48,824 bases of DNA from Candidatus Hodarchaeota archaeon (GTDB lineage Archaea; Asgardarchaeota; Heimdallarchaeia; Hodarchaeales; Hodarchaeaceae): assembly GCA_016840285.1 (NCBI GenBank), contig JAEOSR010000003.1, forward strand, positions 1 through 48,824, in the 5' to 3' direction. Each line of letters starts with the position of its first letter. Position 1 is the first letter of the stretch. Under the pieces are notes generated by a model. That model had not been told where the DNA came from and ran no database searches. It was given only the letters and a program-made list of their open reading frames with translations. A program made the translations under genes and the position numbers. Below, one piece after another: positions 27,176 to 35,192 of this stretch.

Positions 27176-27352
27176 GGTCCAAATAAGAGGATCCCAATTA
27201 GAGATCCACGAGAATCCTAAGAGAGTTATTAAGCTTAATAAAGTAACAATGCTAGTGACTCGAAGGAGGAACGGGACTCGCTTTGAGAGACGACTTTTAC
27301 GATTTTTTACTGAACTATTAGGAAATATGACAATCTCTCCAATTGAAATGTT

Positions 27353-28945
27353 TTAGTCGATCATGTAACGGAAGGCCTGGTAACCCCATCCCATGCTCAT
27401 CGCCTTGTAAGCTTCAATAAGGCGGTTTAGAATTGAATAAATCAATACAGAAATTAAACCTGGTAATAATGCAATATAAAAGAACATAAACGAAAAAGTC
27501 TGAATGTATCCAATAATATATGTACCAATAGAGAATATAATAATAATTCCAACTGTTGTCCAGAAGTATTTTCTAGCAAATCTCCAACTCCGTTTGAGAC
27601 TGAGTATTACTCCACTTTTCTCATCAAACACTATTGACATATTTACATAACTTAATAGAACATTAAGGAGCATAGAGAAAATTCCTATTCCAAGTATCCC
27701 AATAAGGAGAATTATTATGAGTAATAAGAATATTTGATAACCAGTATCACTATTCAAAAAACCTACTGAAAAGATAACGAAAACAAGGAGTATTCCAATA
27801 ATCAGTCCTATTACACCAGCAAAAATTAAAAATTGAGCTGCAAGAGCACGAGGGAAAGAACTGAAGCTTTTTCTAAAACTCTTTCCAATATTGAGGGGAA
27901 TGTTATTATTGGAGATCTCCTTAAGACTAGTATAGTACCAACATTGGATAAAGATATTAACTATAAAAGATATTATAAGAGATATAAAAATAGTAGTGAG
28001 AGAATAAGTGAAGCCTACCACGGGTATAGTAGTACCTGTAAGAGGTACACCTAAAAATGAAAATAATGAATCTGTGGAAAAGGCAGAAATAGCGCCAAAT
28101 CCGAGAAGGAGCACTCCTATATCGATCCCAATTGCTATTAAGGTAATTAACAATAATTGTGGATATGTACGTAAATAAAAAATTCCGTTATGCAGCATCG
28201 AGCTAACGTTTAGAGTAATTTCTTGAGTGTAACGAATGCCTACTTGACGGGGCCGTTTTGTGGTTGGTGCTAGTGATTGTTGGCTGCAAACAGGACAACG
28301 CACTTGTGATAAGACTTCGAATTTTGCATTTATACTATTTTCAAATAGTTGTAAGGCTAGAGATCGGGCCATTTCCCGATCTTGGTGCTGAAGTATGTTA
28401 TTATCCATTGCTTGGGCTAACGATTCGTCCAATGAGCTGCGAGACACGAGTATTTGAGAATTCGGATCGATTTCATCCATTATTGCTGAATCACGATCAC
28501 AGTACCACCAATCAATAGGTTTCTTTCGCTGACGTGTTGTTAAATTGTAACCACAACTCCTACAATAATCTCCTGATGTGAGTTGACCACAAGCGGGACA
28601 TTCCGTACGAATCTCTTTTGATGGAACTGAAATTTGCTCCTTTTTTACTTCCAGAGGTTTTTCAATAAAAGATTGCCCACAATTTGGACAAAAAAGACGG
28701 GAAGTATCTATCGAAATACCACAGCTTGGACATTGGCGAGGTTGAGGCTGGCTTGTGTCTTCTAAAGGATTTCCACATTCAAAACAAAACCGTCCATCTT
28801 TAGGATTGGATGCACTACACTTTGGACAATATTTAGGAGTATCTATGGGAAAATATGTCTTCAAAGGCTCTTGTAATGTTGTACCGCATTCAAAACAAAA
28901 CCTAGCACTATCAGGATTTGTCGTACCACATTTTAGACATCGCAT
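27353..28945 (-). CDS. Zinc-ribbon array plus multi-TM membrane protein
   Basis: A 530-residue protein. I chose ATG 28945, preceded by GGAAGG with suitable spacing and starting directly at the first zinc ribbon; a TTG 36 bases upstream is possible. The N-terminal 150 residues hold four zinc ribbons: CLKCG..FCFECG, CPKCS..FCFECG, CPSCG..FCPNCG and CPACG..YCRSCG. A fifth CxxC (VRCPVCSQ) follows near residue 220. The C-terminal half has about six TM helices with a pattern like DUF-type glycerophosphodiesterase membrane domains. This architecture (ribbons plus helices) is common in Asgard and other archaea, without known function. First gene of the operon. Confidence 0.75.
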   Translation of the reverse strand: MRCLKCGTTNPDSARFCFECGTTLQEPLKTYFPIDTPKYCPKCSASNPKDGRFCFECGNPLEDTSQPQPRQCPSCGISIDTSRLFCPNCGQSFIEKPLEVKKEQISVPSKEIRTECPACGQLTSGDYCRSCGYNLTTRQRKKPIDWWYCDRDSAIMDEIDPNSQILVSRSSLDESLAQAMDNNILQHQDREMARSLALQLFENSINAKFEVLSQVRCPVCSQQSLAPTTKRPRQVGIRYTQEITLNVSSMLHNGIFYLRTYPQLLLITLIAIGIDIGVLLLGFGAISAFSTDSLFSFLGVPLTGTTIPVVGFTYSLTTIFISLIISFIVNIFIQCWYYTSLKEISNNNIPLNIGKSFRKSFSSFPRALAAQFLIFAGVIGLIIGILLVFVIFSVGFLNSDTGYQIFLLLIIILLIGILGIGIFSMLLNVLLSYVNMSIVFDEKSGVILSLKRSWRFARKYFWTTVGIIIIFSIGTYIIGYIQTFSFMFFYIALLPGLISVLIYSILNRLIEAYKAMSMGWGYQAFRYMID

Positions 28946-29158
28946 GCCAAGCCTTCCAAGCCCAGATTCGCCCTTCTTCAAAGTTGTAAGTTTAATCTTC
29001 TCTACTAGTAATTTACTTATCTTTATATTATAATTATTTTGATGACGGAAATCATAAAGATGGATCTTTACCTTATTTTCCTTTTTCCATAGAATTTAAG
29101 GATTTAGGTGGTCTCAAAATATTTAACATTTTGATAAGAAAATAAAATATTGATTATA

Positions 29159-29608
29159 ATGCGAACTACCAAGCAAGAAGACATCTCCAGAGTCATGGAA
29201 TTAATGAATATTTGCTTTAAAGACGAAATAGAGCTGGGAATGGGTCTACCTACTCCTTCTCTCATTACTTCAAAGATTGAAAAGGAAGAAACCATTCTCC
29301 TCATAGAAGAGGAGAATGCTAAGCTCATTGCTTTTGCGTTAATTCAAACAGAAACAGTTGAACACCCAGCAGAGATCCACATGCTGGGAGTGGATCCAGG
29401 ATACCGTCGCAATGGGATAGGGACCAGGTTAATGGAAGCATGTTTAGATCTAGCAAGAAAGAATGACTGGAAAAAGGTCAAAGTATATACACGACCTTGG
29501 AATGTACCTATGCGAAAGCTTGTGGCTCGTTTTGAATTCATTCCAGAGGGATACTTACGTAAAGAACATTTAGACAAAGATCTAATACTCTATTCTTTCT
29601 TTCGCTGA
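29159..29608 (+). CDS. GNAT-family N-acetyltransferase
   Basis: A 149-residue GNAT enzyme transferring an acetyl group from acetyl-CoA. It has the N-terminal strand and helix (MRTTKQEDISRVMELMN), the central strand AKLIAFALIQTE, motif A LGVDPGYRRNGIGTRLME with the CoA-binding R-x-x-G-x-G, and the C-terminal ARFEFIPEGYL strand. Length is typical. Substrate unknown; RimI-like protein acetylation is possible. ATG 29159 is preferred; TTG 29150 would add three residues and neither has a ribosome-binding site. It is 15 bases from the transporter gene that follows. Confidence 0.88.
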   Translation: MRTTKQEDISRVMELMNICFKDEIELGMGLPTPSLITSKIEKEETILLIEEENAKLIAFALIQTETVEHPAEIHMLGVDPGYRRNGIGTRLMEACLDLARKNDWKKVKVYTRPWNVPMRKLVARFEFIPEGYLRKEHLDKDLILYSFFR

Positions 29609-29622
29609 CGAGTCCAGGGCTA

Positions 29623-30582
29623 ATGCACCACCTAATCAAGAAGTATGATCTAGATTTCCTTTTCAAAGCATCTATTATTATCTTATTATGGGCAACTCCT
29701 CCACTAGTCTCAAAATTATGGGTGGGATCAAAGAGTACTTTTCCAGGACTCTATTTTGGTTTTCTCCGTTATATTTTTGGATTCTTTGCCTTAATTATGA
29801 TAATAGTGTTTCAAAAAAAATTTGGGAACTTGATACTCCTCTTCAAATCACATTATAAACCGATTTTATTCTGTTCTGCGTGGTTAGTTCTAATGATAAT
29901 AGGCCAAAACTTCTCAGTTCTATTCATTTTGGGAGCTAGTTCTTCAGTTCTGCTTAACTTTAACCCTAGCTTGATCTACGTGGTTGCTCCCCTATTATTT
30001 TTGGACGAAAAGTATACTAAGAAGAAAACCTTGGGTTTTGTTCTCTCTACTCTTGGCATTGGAATAGTTTTCTTGGCTTCATTAGAGACAAGTTCTATCA
30101 TAACTACTGATTATTTCCTAGGATATTGCTTGGGATTTCTTTCGGGAGTGGCTTGGGCGGGATATTCTTTGTCATTAAAACGTTTTTTCCAAGACCGTCA
30201 ATCACAAGAAGTCACCACCCTTAACCTTTTTGTAGCTGCAATTATTCTGTTGATATTTTCTACAATAACAGAGTCACCCCCAACAACAGAAAGTTATACT
30301 CTTGATAGTATTTGGGGGATAGTTGTGATTGGCATTGGCGCTGCTGCAGTTGCTTTCACTTTCTATTTACAACTAGTTCAAAAATATGGAGCTACTCAGG
30401 CAGGAAACATCCAATTTATTATACCTCTTGTCTCTCTTATCTTCGCGTTGATCTTTTTAAATGAATACTCTTTTTTTACTCTTGTGGGAGGTATTTTTTG
30501 TGCAATAGGAGTAGCTATTGTAAATTATGAGAAAAGAGATATTAATCGTGTAAACCAATTTGATGAAGCATATGAACAGTAA
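29623..30582 (+). CDS. EamA/DMT-superfamily transporter
   Basis: A 319-residue inner-membrane protein with ten TM segments in two EamA repeats. Repeat one starts IILLWATPPLVSKLW and includes FLRYIFGFFALI; repeat two has GFLSGVAWAGYSLSLKRF and the characteristic end FALIFLNEYSFFTLVGG then AIGVAIVNY. The family exports small metabolites, often amino acids or nucleobases. Substrate not determinable. Starts at ATG 29623. Confidence 0.9.
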   Translation: MHHLIKKYDLDFLFKASIIILLWATPPLVSKLWVGSKSTFPGLYFGFLRYIFGFFALIMIIVFQKKFGNLILLFKSHYKPILFCSAWLVLMIIGQNFSVLFILGASSSVLLNFNPSLIYVVAPLLFLDEKYTKKKTLGFVLSTLGIGIVFLASLETSSIITTDYFLGYCLGFLSGVAWAGYSLSLKRFFQDRQSQEVTTLNLFVAAIILLIFSTITESPPTTESYTLDSIWGIVVIGIGAAAVAFTFYLQLVQKYGATQAGNIQFIIPLVSLIFALIFLNEYSFFTLVGGIFCAIGVAIVNYEKRDINRVNQFDEAYEQ

Positions 30583-30733
30583 AAGCCCTCAATTACAACA
30601 GAAATGAGTACAAATGACGTTTATGAAAAATTTCATGCTTATTTCAAACAGAATTTTGTGAAAATTAATAAAAGAAATAAATTCCAGCCCCTCATAACTT
30701 GTTTTCCGATCTATTTAAGGAATGTCCTAAAAT

Positions 30734-31999
30734 TTGGCAACAAAGTCAATAACACCAAAGATTAGCCTTATTTCTGCCATCCTCATCCACTGCAGTGTTG
30801 AAATTCCCTTTTTTATTTTCCCTGTGATATTACTTCTTGTAGGGGAAAATCTTTTTCCAAATTTGGGGGAATTAAGTTGGATTGGATTAGGCTCGTTGGG
30901 AACGGTAGGTACTCTGGCAGCAGGGCTGCCTTCACCTCTCTTTGGAAGATTGGCTGATAGATACCGTAAAGGGACATTAATGGTAGTTAGTTTAATCTTT
31001 GCTGCACTAGGGGCTCTAATTATCGGTTTATTAGGCGAATCCTATGTAGCTATGCTAATGGGGGTTATTTTACTGGGATCTAGTCTTGCACTCTATCATC
31101 CTGCTGGTCTTTCGTGGATTTCAGCAGTATTTGAAGATCCTAAAACTCATTCTTATTCATCAAATTATGTTCAAATTTTAGCTATTCACGGGATTGGGGG
31201 TAGTGTTGGATCTTCAATAGGACCAATATCAGTATTTTTCTTAATTGATATATTAACATGGCGTACAATCTATTTAATTTGGACTCTTCCTCTAATTCTT
31301 TTTGCTATTGTATTTTGGATTCTCGTGGGAAGGCATGAATCTCATTCTGATAATCCTCTTCCTCCCTCATTTCAGGATGAAACCGTCAAAGATAACAATG
31401 AAGAAATACCGTCAAATAATTTTCATTCGGTGTTGCTCCTCGTTTTTATATTCATTATCGTAATGTCATTAACACGAGGGATGATCAATTTCATTCTCGC
31501 AACGTTTCTATCAGAAGTAAAAAATTTTGAGATATCAACTGCTGCGTTATACATTGGTTTATCTGCTCTTATCGGATCTACTGGTCAGGTTGTTGGGGGA
31601 ATATTTGGAGACAAGTATGGAGAGAAAGTTGTACTTTCTTTTACTGCTGTTTTTCAAGTAATTATTCTGGTTGGAATTTTCATTTTTTCCAATAATTTGG
31701 TACTTCTTCTCTTATACATCTTATTAGGAGTGATGAATGCTTTGTTTTGGCCATCTACAAATAGTTTGGTAGCAAAAAATTCTGTAAGAAGAGGAAGAGC
31801 TTTTGGTTGGGTAATGTTAGTTGCAAATTTTGTAGGGGCTTTAGGCCCTTCTATCGATGGATTTCTACGGGGTATTGATCCAAATCAATATACTTTAATC
31901 TTTTGCTTTGCGATCTTCTTCTCGGTATGTGGATTCTTATCTTTCTTATTTTTAAAAAATACAAACAATGAGAGACAAATAGTAACTTTTGAGACATAG
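30734..31999 (+). CDS. MFS transporter
   Basis: A 421-residue major facilitator with twelve TM segments and a charged central loop (residues about 200-230). The cytoplasmic motif A between TM2 and TM3 is FGRLADRYRKGTLM, and a related one, GGIFGDKYGEKVV, is in the second half. This is the pattern of drug/sugar-proton antiporter branches. Starts at TTG 30734; AAGGAATG lies about 10 bases upstream and a TATTTAA element precedes that. Substrate unknown. Confidence 0.88.
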   Translation: MATKSITPKISLISAILIHCSVEIPFFIFPVILLLVGENLFPNLGELSWIGLGSLGTVGTLAAGLPSPLFGRLADRYRKGTLMVVSLIFAALGALIIGLLGESYVAMLMGVILLGSSLALYHPAGLSWISAVFEDPKTHSYSSNYVQILAIHGIGGSVGSSIGPISVFFLIDILTWRTIYLIWTLPLILFAIVFWILVGRHESHSDNPLPPSFQDETVKDNNEEIPSNNFHSVLLLVFIFIIVMSLTRGMINFILATFLSEVKNFEISTAALYIGLSALIGSTGQVVGGIFGDKYGEKVVLSFTAVFQVIILVGIFIFSNNLVLLLLYILLGVMNALFWPSTNSLVAKNSVRRGRAFGWVMLVANFVGALGPSIDGFLRGIDPNQYTLIFCFAIFFSVCGFLSFLFLKNTNNERQIVTFET

Positions 32000-32002
32000 G
32001 TT

Positions 32003-32017
32003 GAGTCTGTAGGACTC
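32003..32017 (+). terminator. Small stem-loop after the MFS gene
   Basis: GAGTC (32003-32007) pairs with GACTC (32013-32017) around a TGTAG loop, four bases after the stop codon. No T tract follows directly, so its role as a terminator is weak. Confidence 0.25.
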
Positions 32018-32093
32018 TAATCACTATGTGCGTCTTTTCTTTAAGTCATCTTACAGACAAAAGCTTGATGAATAAGTCAAATGAACTAGTATT

Positions 32094-32762
32094 TTGAAAT
32101 GTGAAATGGCAACAATTTTGATGACATTAGCTGAGAAGAAAGCACCAAGAAAATACGAGTGGTTAATCAACTTTCTAACTTTGGGACGTCGAATCAAGAT
32201 TTTTCAGTATATTAAACTTAATTATATTCAAGAGAATAGACTTCTTCTTGATGCTGGATGTGGGAATGGTCGCTTTATGGAAATTGCAGACACTTCTTGG
32301 GTAATCCCCATTGGTGTTGATTTATCTAAAGATATGCTCAAACAGACAAAAAGAAAATTTATTGGGAGAAAATTTCATCCCCATTTGATTCAGGCATCAA
32401 TTACTAACTTACCAATTAAGGTTGAATTGTTTGATATTGTTATCTGTACCTTAGTTCTCTCGGAGCTGGATCAGCATCGGGTTAGGGAATCACTTAAAGA
32501 ATTTTTCAGATGCTTGAAGAAAGATGGTCTTCTCTTTCTAGTAACTGAATCAAAACCAGAAAGTAGGTTTAAACATTACATCATTAATCTCTTAAGGATC
32601 CCTGCTTTTCTAGTAGCAGCATTAATTACAAAAATCCCAAGACATCCTGTTCATGATATAAGAGGATTACTTACAGATCATCCTGGGGCACTTCTGGAAG
32701 AGAAATCATACCTAGGAGGCCATCTAACTTTATTTGTTATTAAAAAAATGGATAAAACCTAG
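32094..32762 (+). CDS. Class I SAM-dependent methyltransferase
   Basis: A 222-residue Methyltransf_11-type enzyme. Motif I is LLLDAGCGNGRFME, motif II the acidic VDLSKDML, then ASITNLPIKVELFDIVICTLV (post-I and motif III region) and LKKDGLLFLVTES. The C-terminal part has a hydrophobic helix (IPAFLVAALITKIP), suggesting association with a membrane or hydrophobic substrate. Substrate unknown. TTG 32094 is the first start; ATG 32106 and ATG 32121 are alternatives and no ribosome-binding site decides. Confidence 0.85.
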   Translation: MKCEMATILMTLAEKKAPRKYEWLINFLTLGRRIKIFQYIKLNYIQENRLLLDAGCGNGRFMEIADTSWVIPIGVDLSKDMLKQTKRKFIGRKFHPHLIQASITNLPIKVELFDIVICTLVLSELDQHRVRESLKEFFRCLKKDGLLFLVTESKPESRFKHYIINLLRIPAFLVAALITKIPRHPVHDIRGLLTDHPGALLEEKSYLGGHLTLFVIKKMDKT

Positions 32763-32880
32763 TATAATAATTCTAAAGCGAAGACCGCAAAATTTAGAAG
32801 AAATGGAGCTGAAAAACATATCAAGAAGTTCAGGGAAAGAGTTATCCAAATAACCATTTTCAATAATCAAAGTGGTTCAA

Positions 32881-33846
32881 ATGGGTAGTCTTGATGTTGT
32901 TAAAGAAATTTTTTCGATAGCAATTGCAGGAATTGCATTCCCAGGCTTAAATCTGAGTGTAAAATCTGGACTCTACCCCATTGGGCATCCAAATGAAGAT
33001 TCAATTATTTTAGTTACCTCGAACTATTTTATTACACATAAAAGAGTGATTACTTCTTTAACAAGACAAAAAATAAATGCTTGGCTATTAGTAGTCAATA
33101 CAGATGGCGTGAACGTATGGTGTTCCTCTGCTGGTAGACATTTTACTGCAGAGAAAATCCTTGCTCAGATAGAAGAAAGTGACTTATCAGAAGCAGTTAA
33201 TCATCGGTTGTTAATTCTACCACAGCTATCTGCAGCTGGAGTTGATCATTCAATCTTAAAAAATGCTGATTGGGAAGTTAAATATGGGCCTATTGAGATA
33301 GATGATTTAGGGGAATACATCCGTAATGATCAAGTAAAGACACCAAATATGTCTAGAGTTGGATTTAACCTACTGAAACGAGTCGAAAACACTGTTTCTC
33401 ATAATGTTTTCATTTCTCTGATCTTAATACCTCTAGTATTAGGTGTGGCAATATTAGCCCAACCACTTGGATTTCTTCTTCAACCATGGTCTGAGTGGTT
33501 ACAAGTAAATATAATTTTCTTATTAGTCTATATTTGGTTTTTCGGATTAATTTTTGGTGTACTCCATCCAAAAATACCATTCAACTCAGGATTTTTCAAA
33601 GGAACTATTCTTTCAGCTTTTCTGGTGCCAGTATGTACCATTTTAATCTTTAATAGCTCAACATTGGATTTTATAATGGCTTTTGGCACACTATTGCTAT
33701 ATGGAATGGTTGTAGGAACTGATTTCGATGGTTTCACACCTTTTTGGGGTACTGACTTTATCATCAAGGATTATATACTCCTAGCTGGAGCAGTCGTAAT
33801 AATTATTCTTGGGTTGATCATCACACCATTTTTAGTTGGAGGATAG
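32881..33846 (+). CDS. HgcA-like membrane corrinoid protein
   Basis: A 321-residue protein with the HgcA plan: an N-terminal corrinoid-binding domain and five C-terminal TM helices. Many segments match HgcA: SGLYPIGHP, ILVTSNYFIT, INAWLLVVNTDGVNVWC, NHRLLILPQLSAAGV, EVKYGPIEIDDL. The Cys (C81) of NVWC, which in HgcA coordinates cobalt from below, is present. But the cap helix reads NVWCSSAGRHF rather than NVWCAAGKGTF, so the diagnostic mercury-methylation motif is not met. HgcA moves a methyl group to Hg(II); paralogs of unknown substrate are also known. Start ATG 32881 (GTG 32872 is the alternative). The ferredoxin encoded next is the expected partner. Hg methylation is not inferred. Confidence 0.75.
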   Translation: MGSLDVVKEIFSIAIAGIAFPGLNLSVKSGLYPIGHPNEDSIILVTSNYFITHKRVITSLTRQKINAWLLVVNTDGVNVWCSSAGRHFTAEKILAQIEESDLSEAVNHRLLILPQLSAAGVDHSILKNADWEVKYGPIEIDDLGEYIRNDQVKTPNMSRVGFNLLKRVENTVSHNVFISLILIPLVLGVAILAQPLGFLLQPWSEWLQVNIIFLLVYIWFFGLIFGVLHPKIPFNSGFFKGTILSAFLVPVCTILIFNSSTLDFIMAFGTLLLYGMVVGTDFDGFTPFWGTDFIIKDYILLAGAVVIIILGLIITPFLVGG

Positions 33847-33851
33847 TGAAC

Positions 33852-34070
33852 ATGGTGATACATTTCAATATAAAACGGTGTATTGGCTGTCAGTTCTGCG
33901 TACAAGTCTGTCCAAGGGGATGCTTCATATTTGAAAAAGATGAGAACAAGGCAAAACTCGTGGAACCCATTTTATGTCTGAAATGCCGAGCGTGTGAGCT
34001 AAATTGTGAGGGAAATGCACTCAGAATCGAAAAGCCAATCTTTCAAGATTTCTTTACACAACTTGTTTAA
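33852..34070 (+). CDS. HgcB-like 2[4Fe-4S] ferredoxin
   Basis: A 72-residue ferredoxin with two CxxCxxCxxxC sets: CIGCQFCVQVCPRG and CLKCRACELNCEGN. It begins at ATG 33852, 7 bases after GGAGGAT (33838-33844), which lies inside the end of the HgcA-like gene; an upstream GTG overlaps that gene's stop codon. In HgcAB the ferredoxin reduces the corrinoid to Co(I). Compared with HgcB it is shorter (about 95 usual) and lacks the extra C-terminal cysteines thought to handle mercury, supporting a corrinoid-reducing role without mercury specificity. Confidence 0.85.
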   Translation: MVIHFNIKRCIGCQFCVQVCPRGCFIFEKDENKAKLVEPILCLKCRACELNCEGNALRIEKPIFQDFFTQLV

Positions 34071-34473
34071 CAACTTCTTTGCGTTAAATATGTGTTTTCT
34101 GAAGAAATAATAATTTTTGTCGGACAGATTCAACTAATACTCTAAAATTTCATCTAATTGATGATGATATTGGGAACAAACTCTCTAGATAGACTTTTAA
34201 TATTATTTGTGATGTTTTTAGGTGATTATTAACTTTCTATTAATTAAATTTTGAAAAAATCCCCAGATGTAAATATTTGGTAGTGATAATCGGAGATTAA
34301 TAGAAGAGTATGTTTCATGAGTGTACTCAAATATCTAGCAGAAAAGGTGAAAAATTTCAGAGTTTTTCAAAAGATTATTGTAGAAATTAACTTGTTTAAA
34401 ATATACACAAAAAGTATGTGAGAATGAAAAATCCAAAAGAGGAGAAAGGAGGAGAAGTTGTTTTTTTTATTCA
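34071..34473. other. Intergenic region between convergent units
   Basis: AT-rich sequence between the ferredoxin and the convergent GTPase gene. I see no gene of normal length. A 34-codon plus-strand frame at 34317-34421 has no clear ribosome-binding site and no TM segment and is not called. The right end has a purine-rich tract and a T8 run described separately. Confidence 0.5.
34432..34468. terminator. Purine tract with T8 run (bidirectional terminator)
   Basis: A long purine tract (AAAAGAGGAGAAAGGAGGAGAA) runs into TTGTTTTTTTT on the plus strand. The T run would stop plus-strand transcription. On the minus strand the same tract is pyrimidine-rich, directly after the GTPase stop at 34474. 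Confidence 0.4.
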
Positions 34474-35025
34474 TCATGTCAAGATATCTTGTTGTTTCAA
34501 GATTTCCTTAGTTAAATTGATGAAAGTCTCTCGGATGTTCTCATCCTGATATGCTGAGGTCTCAAGATATTTAATGGGTGCAAAATCTGGAATAATTTTG
34601 TCTTCAAGAAGACCGTAGTCAATTTGAATCATGTCCTCAAGGTCAGATTTGTTACCAACTAAGATTATTGGAATTCGATCTTTTCCAAGACGTTTATCGA
34701 TTTGCATCTTCCATTCGTACAACTCATCAAGAGTCTCAGGCCGTGTGAGGTCGAATACTAAGAGGGCACCATTGGCTTTCCTGAAAAATACATCCCGTAG
34801 AGTTTGAAAGCGTTTTTGGCCAGCAACATCAAAAATAACAAGGTTAACAAGAATCCCATCAACTTCAATTATACGATTAGATGGATCTAAACCCACTGTA
34901 AGTAAGTAATTAAATTCAAACTTATCTTCAATATACCGTCGTACAATTGATGTTTTACCTACAGCACCAGCTCCACATACAATGATTTTCAAATGATACT
35001 TTGCTTTTTGCTTGTCGTAATTCAT
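34474..35025 (-). CDS. Second Rab/Ras-type small GTPase
   Basis: A Ras-superfamily GTPase of 183 residues. G1 is CGAGAVGKTS, G3 FDVAGQKRF, G4 NKSD and G5 TSAY. The switch II sequence GQKRFQTLR is close to the Rab 'GQERF'. It has no C-terminal prenylation cysteine. It differs clearly from the GTPase at 13.8 kb, so this genome has more than one class. The first Met is doubled: AAGGGGA lies 3 bases before the first ATG and 6 before the second, so I chose the second (35025). It is divergent from a large membrane protein 167 bases away. Confidence 0.93.
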   Translation of the reverse strand: MNYDKQKAKYHLKIIVCGAGAVGKTSIVRRYIEDKFEFNYLLTVGLDPSNRIIEVDGILVNLVIFDVAGQKRFQTLRDVFFRKANGALLVFDLTRPETLDELYEWKMQIDKRLGKDRIPIILVGNKSDLEDMIQIDYGLLEDKIIPDFAPIKYLETSAYQDENIRETFINLTKEILKQQDILT

Positions 35026-35192
35026 CATTTTCCCCTTAGTAAATTAGTCTAAGAAGAAAAAAGTAGTTATAGTTTTAAAAACTACTTATTCTATTTAATT
35101 AAAGGAGTTTTTTTCCATAAGATAGATAACATCAAAGATTTAAAGAAAGACTCTGAAATAGAAGAAATGGACCATTTAAGGTGTAATGTCAA

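Noticed and set aside
30604..30768. 54-codon frame before and overlapping the MFS gene
   Set aside because: It covers the MFS promoter and start region, lacks a ribosome-binding site and has composition unlike a folded protein.
32881..34070. Calling the HgcAB-like pair a mercury-methylation operon
   Set aside because: The cap-helix motif and the C-terminal cysteines of HgcB, both tied to the activity, are not conserved.
34317..34421. 34-codon plus-strand frame in the intergenic region
   Set aside because: It has no clear ribosome-binding site or promoter, no TM segment, and no resemblance to the other microprotein frames.
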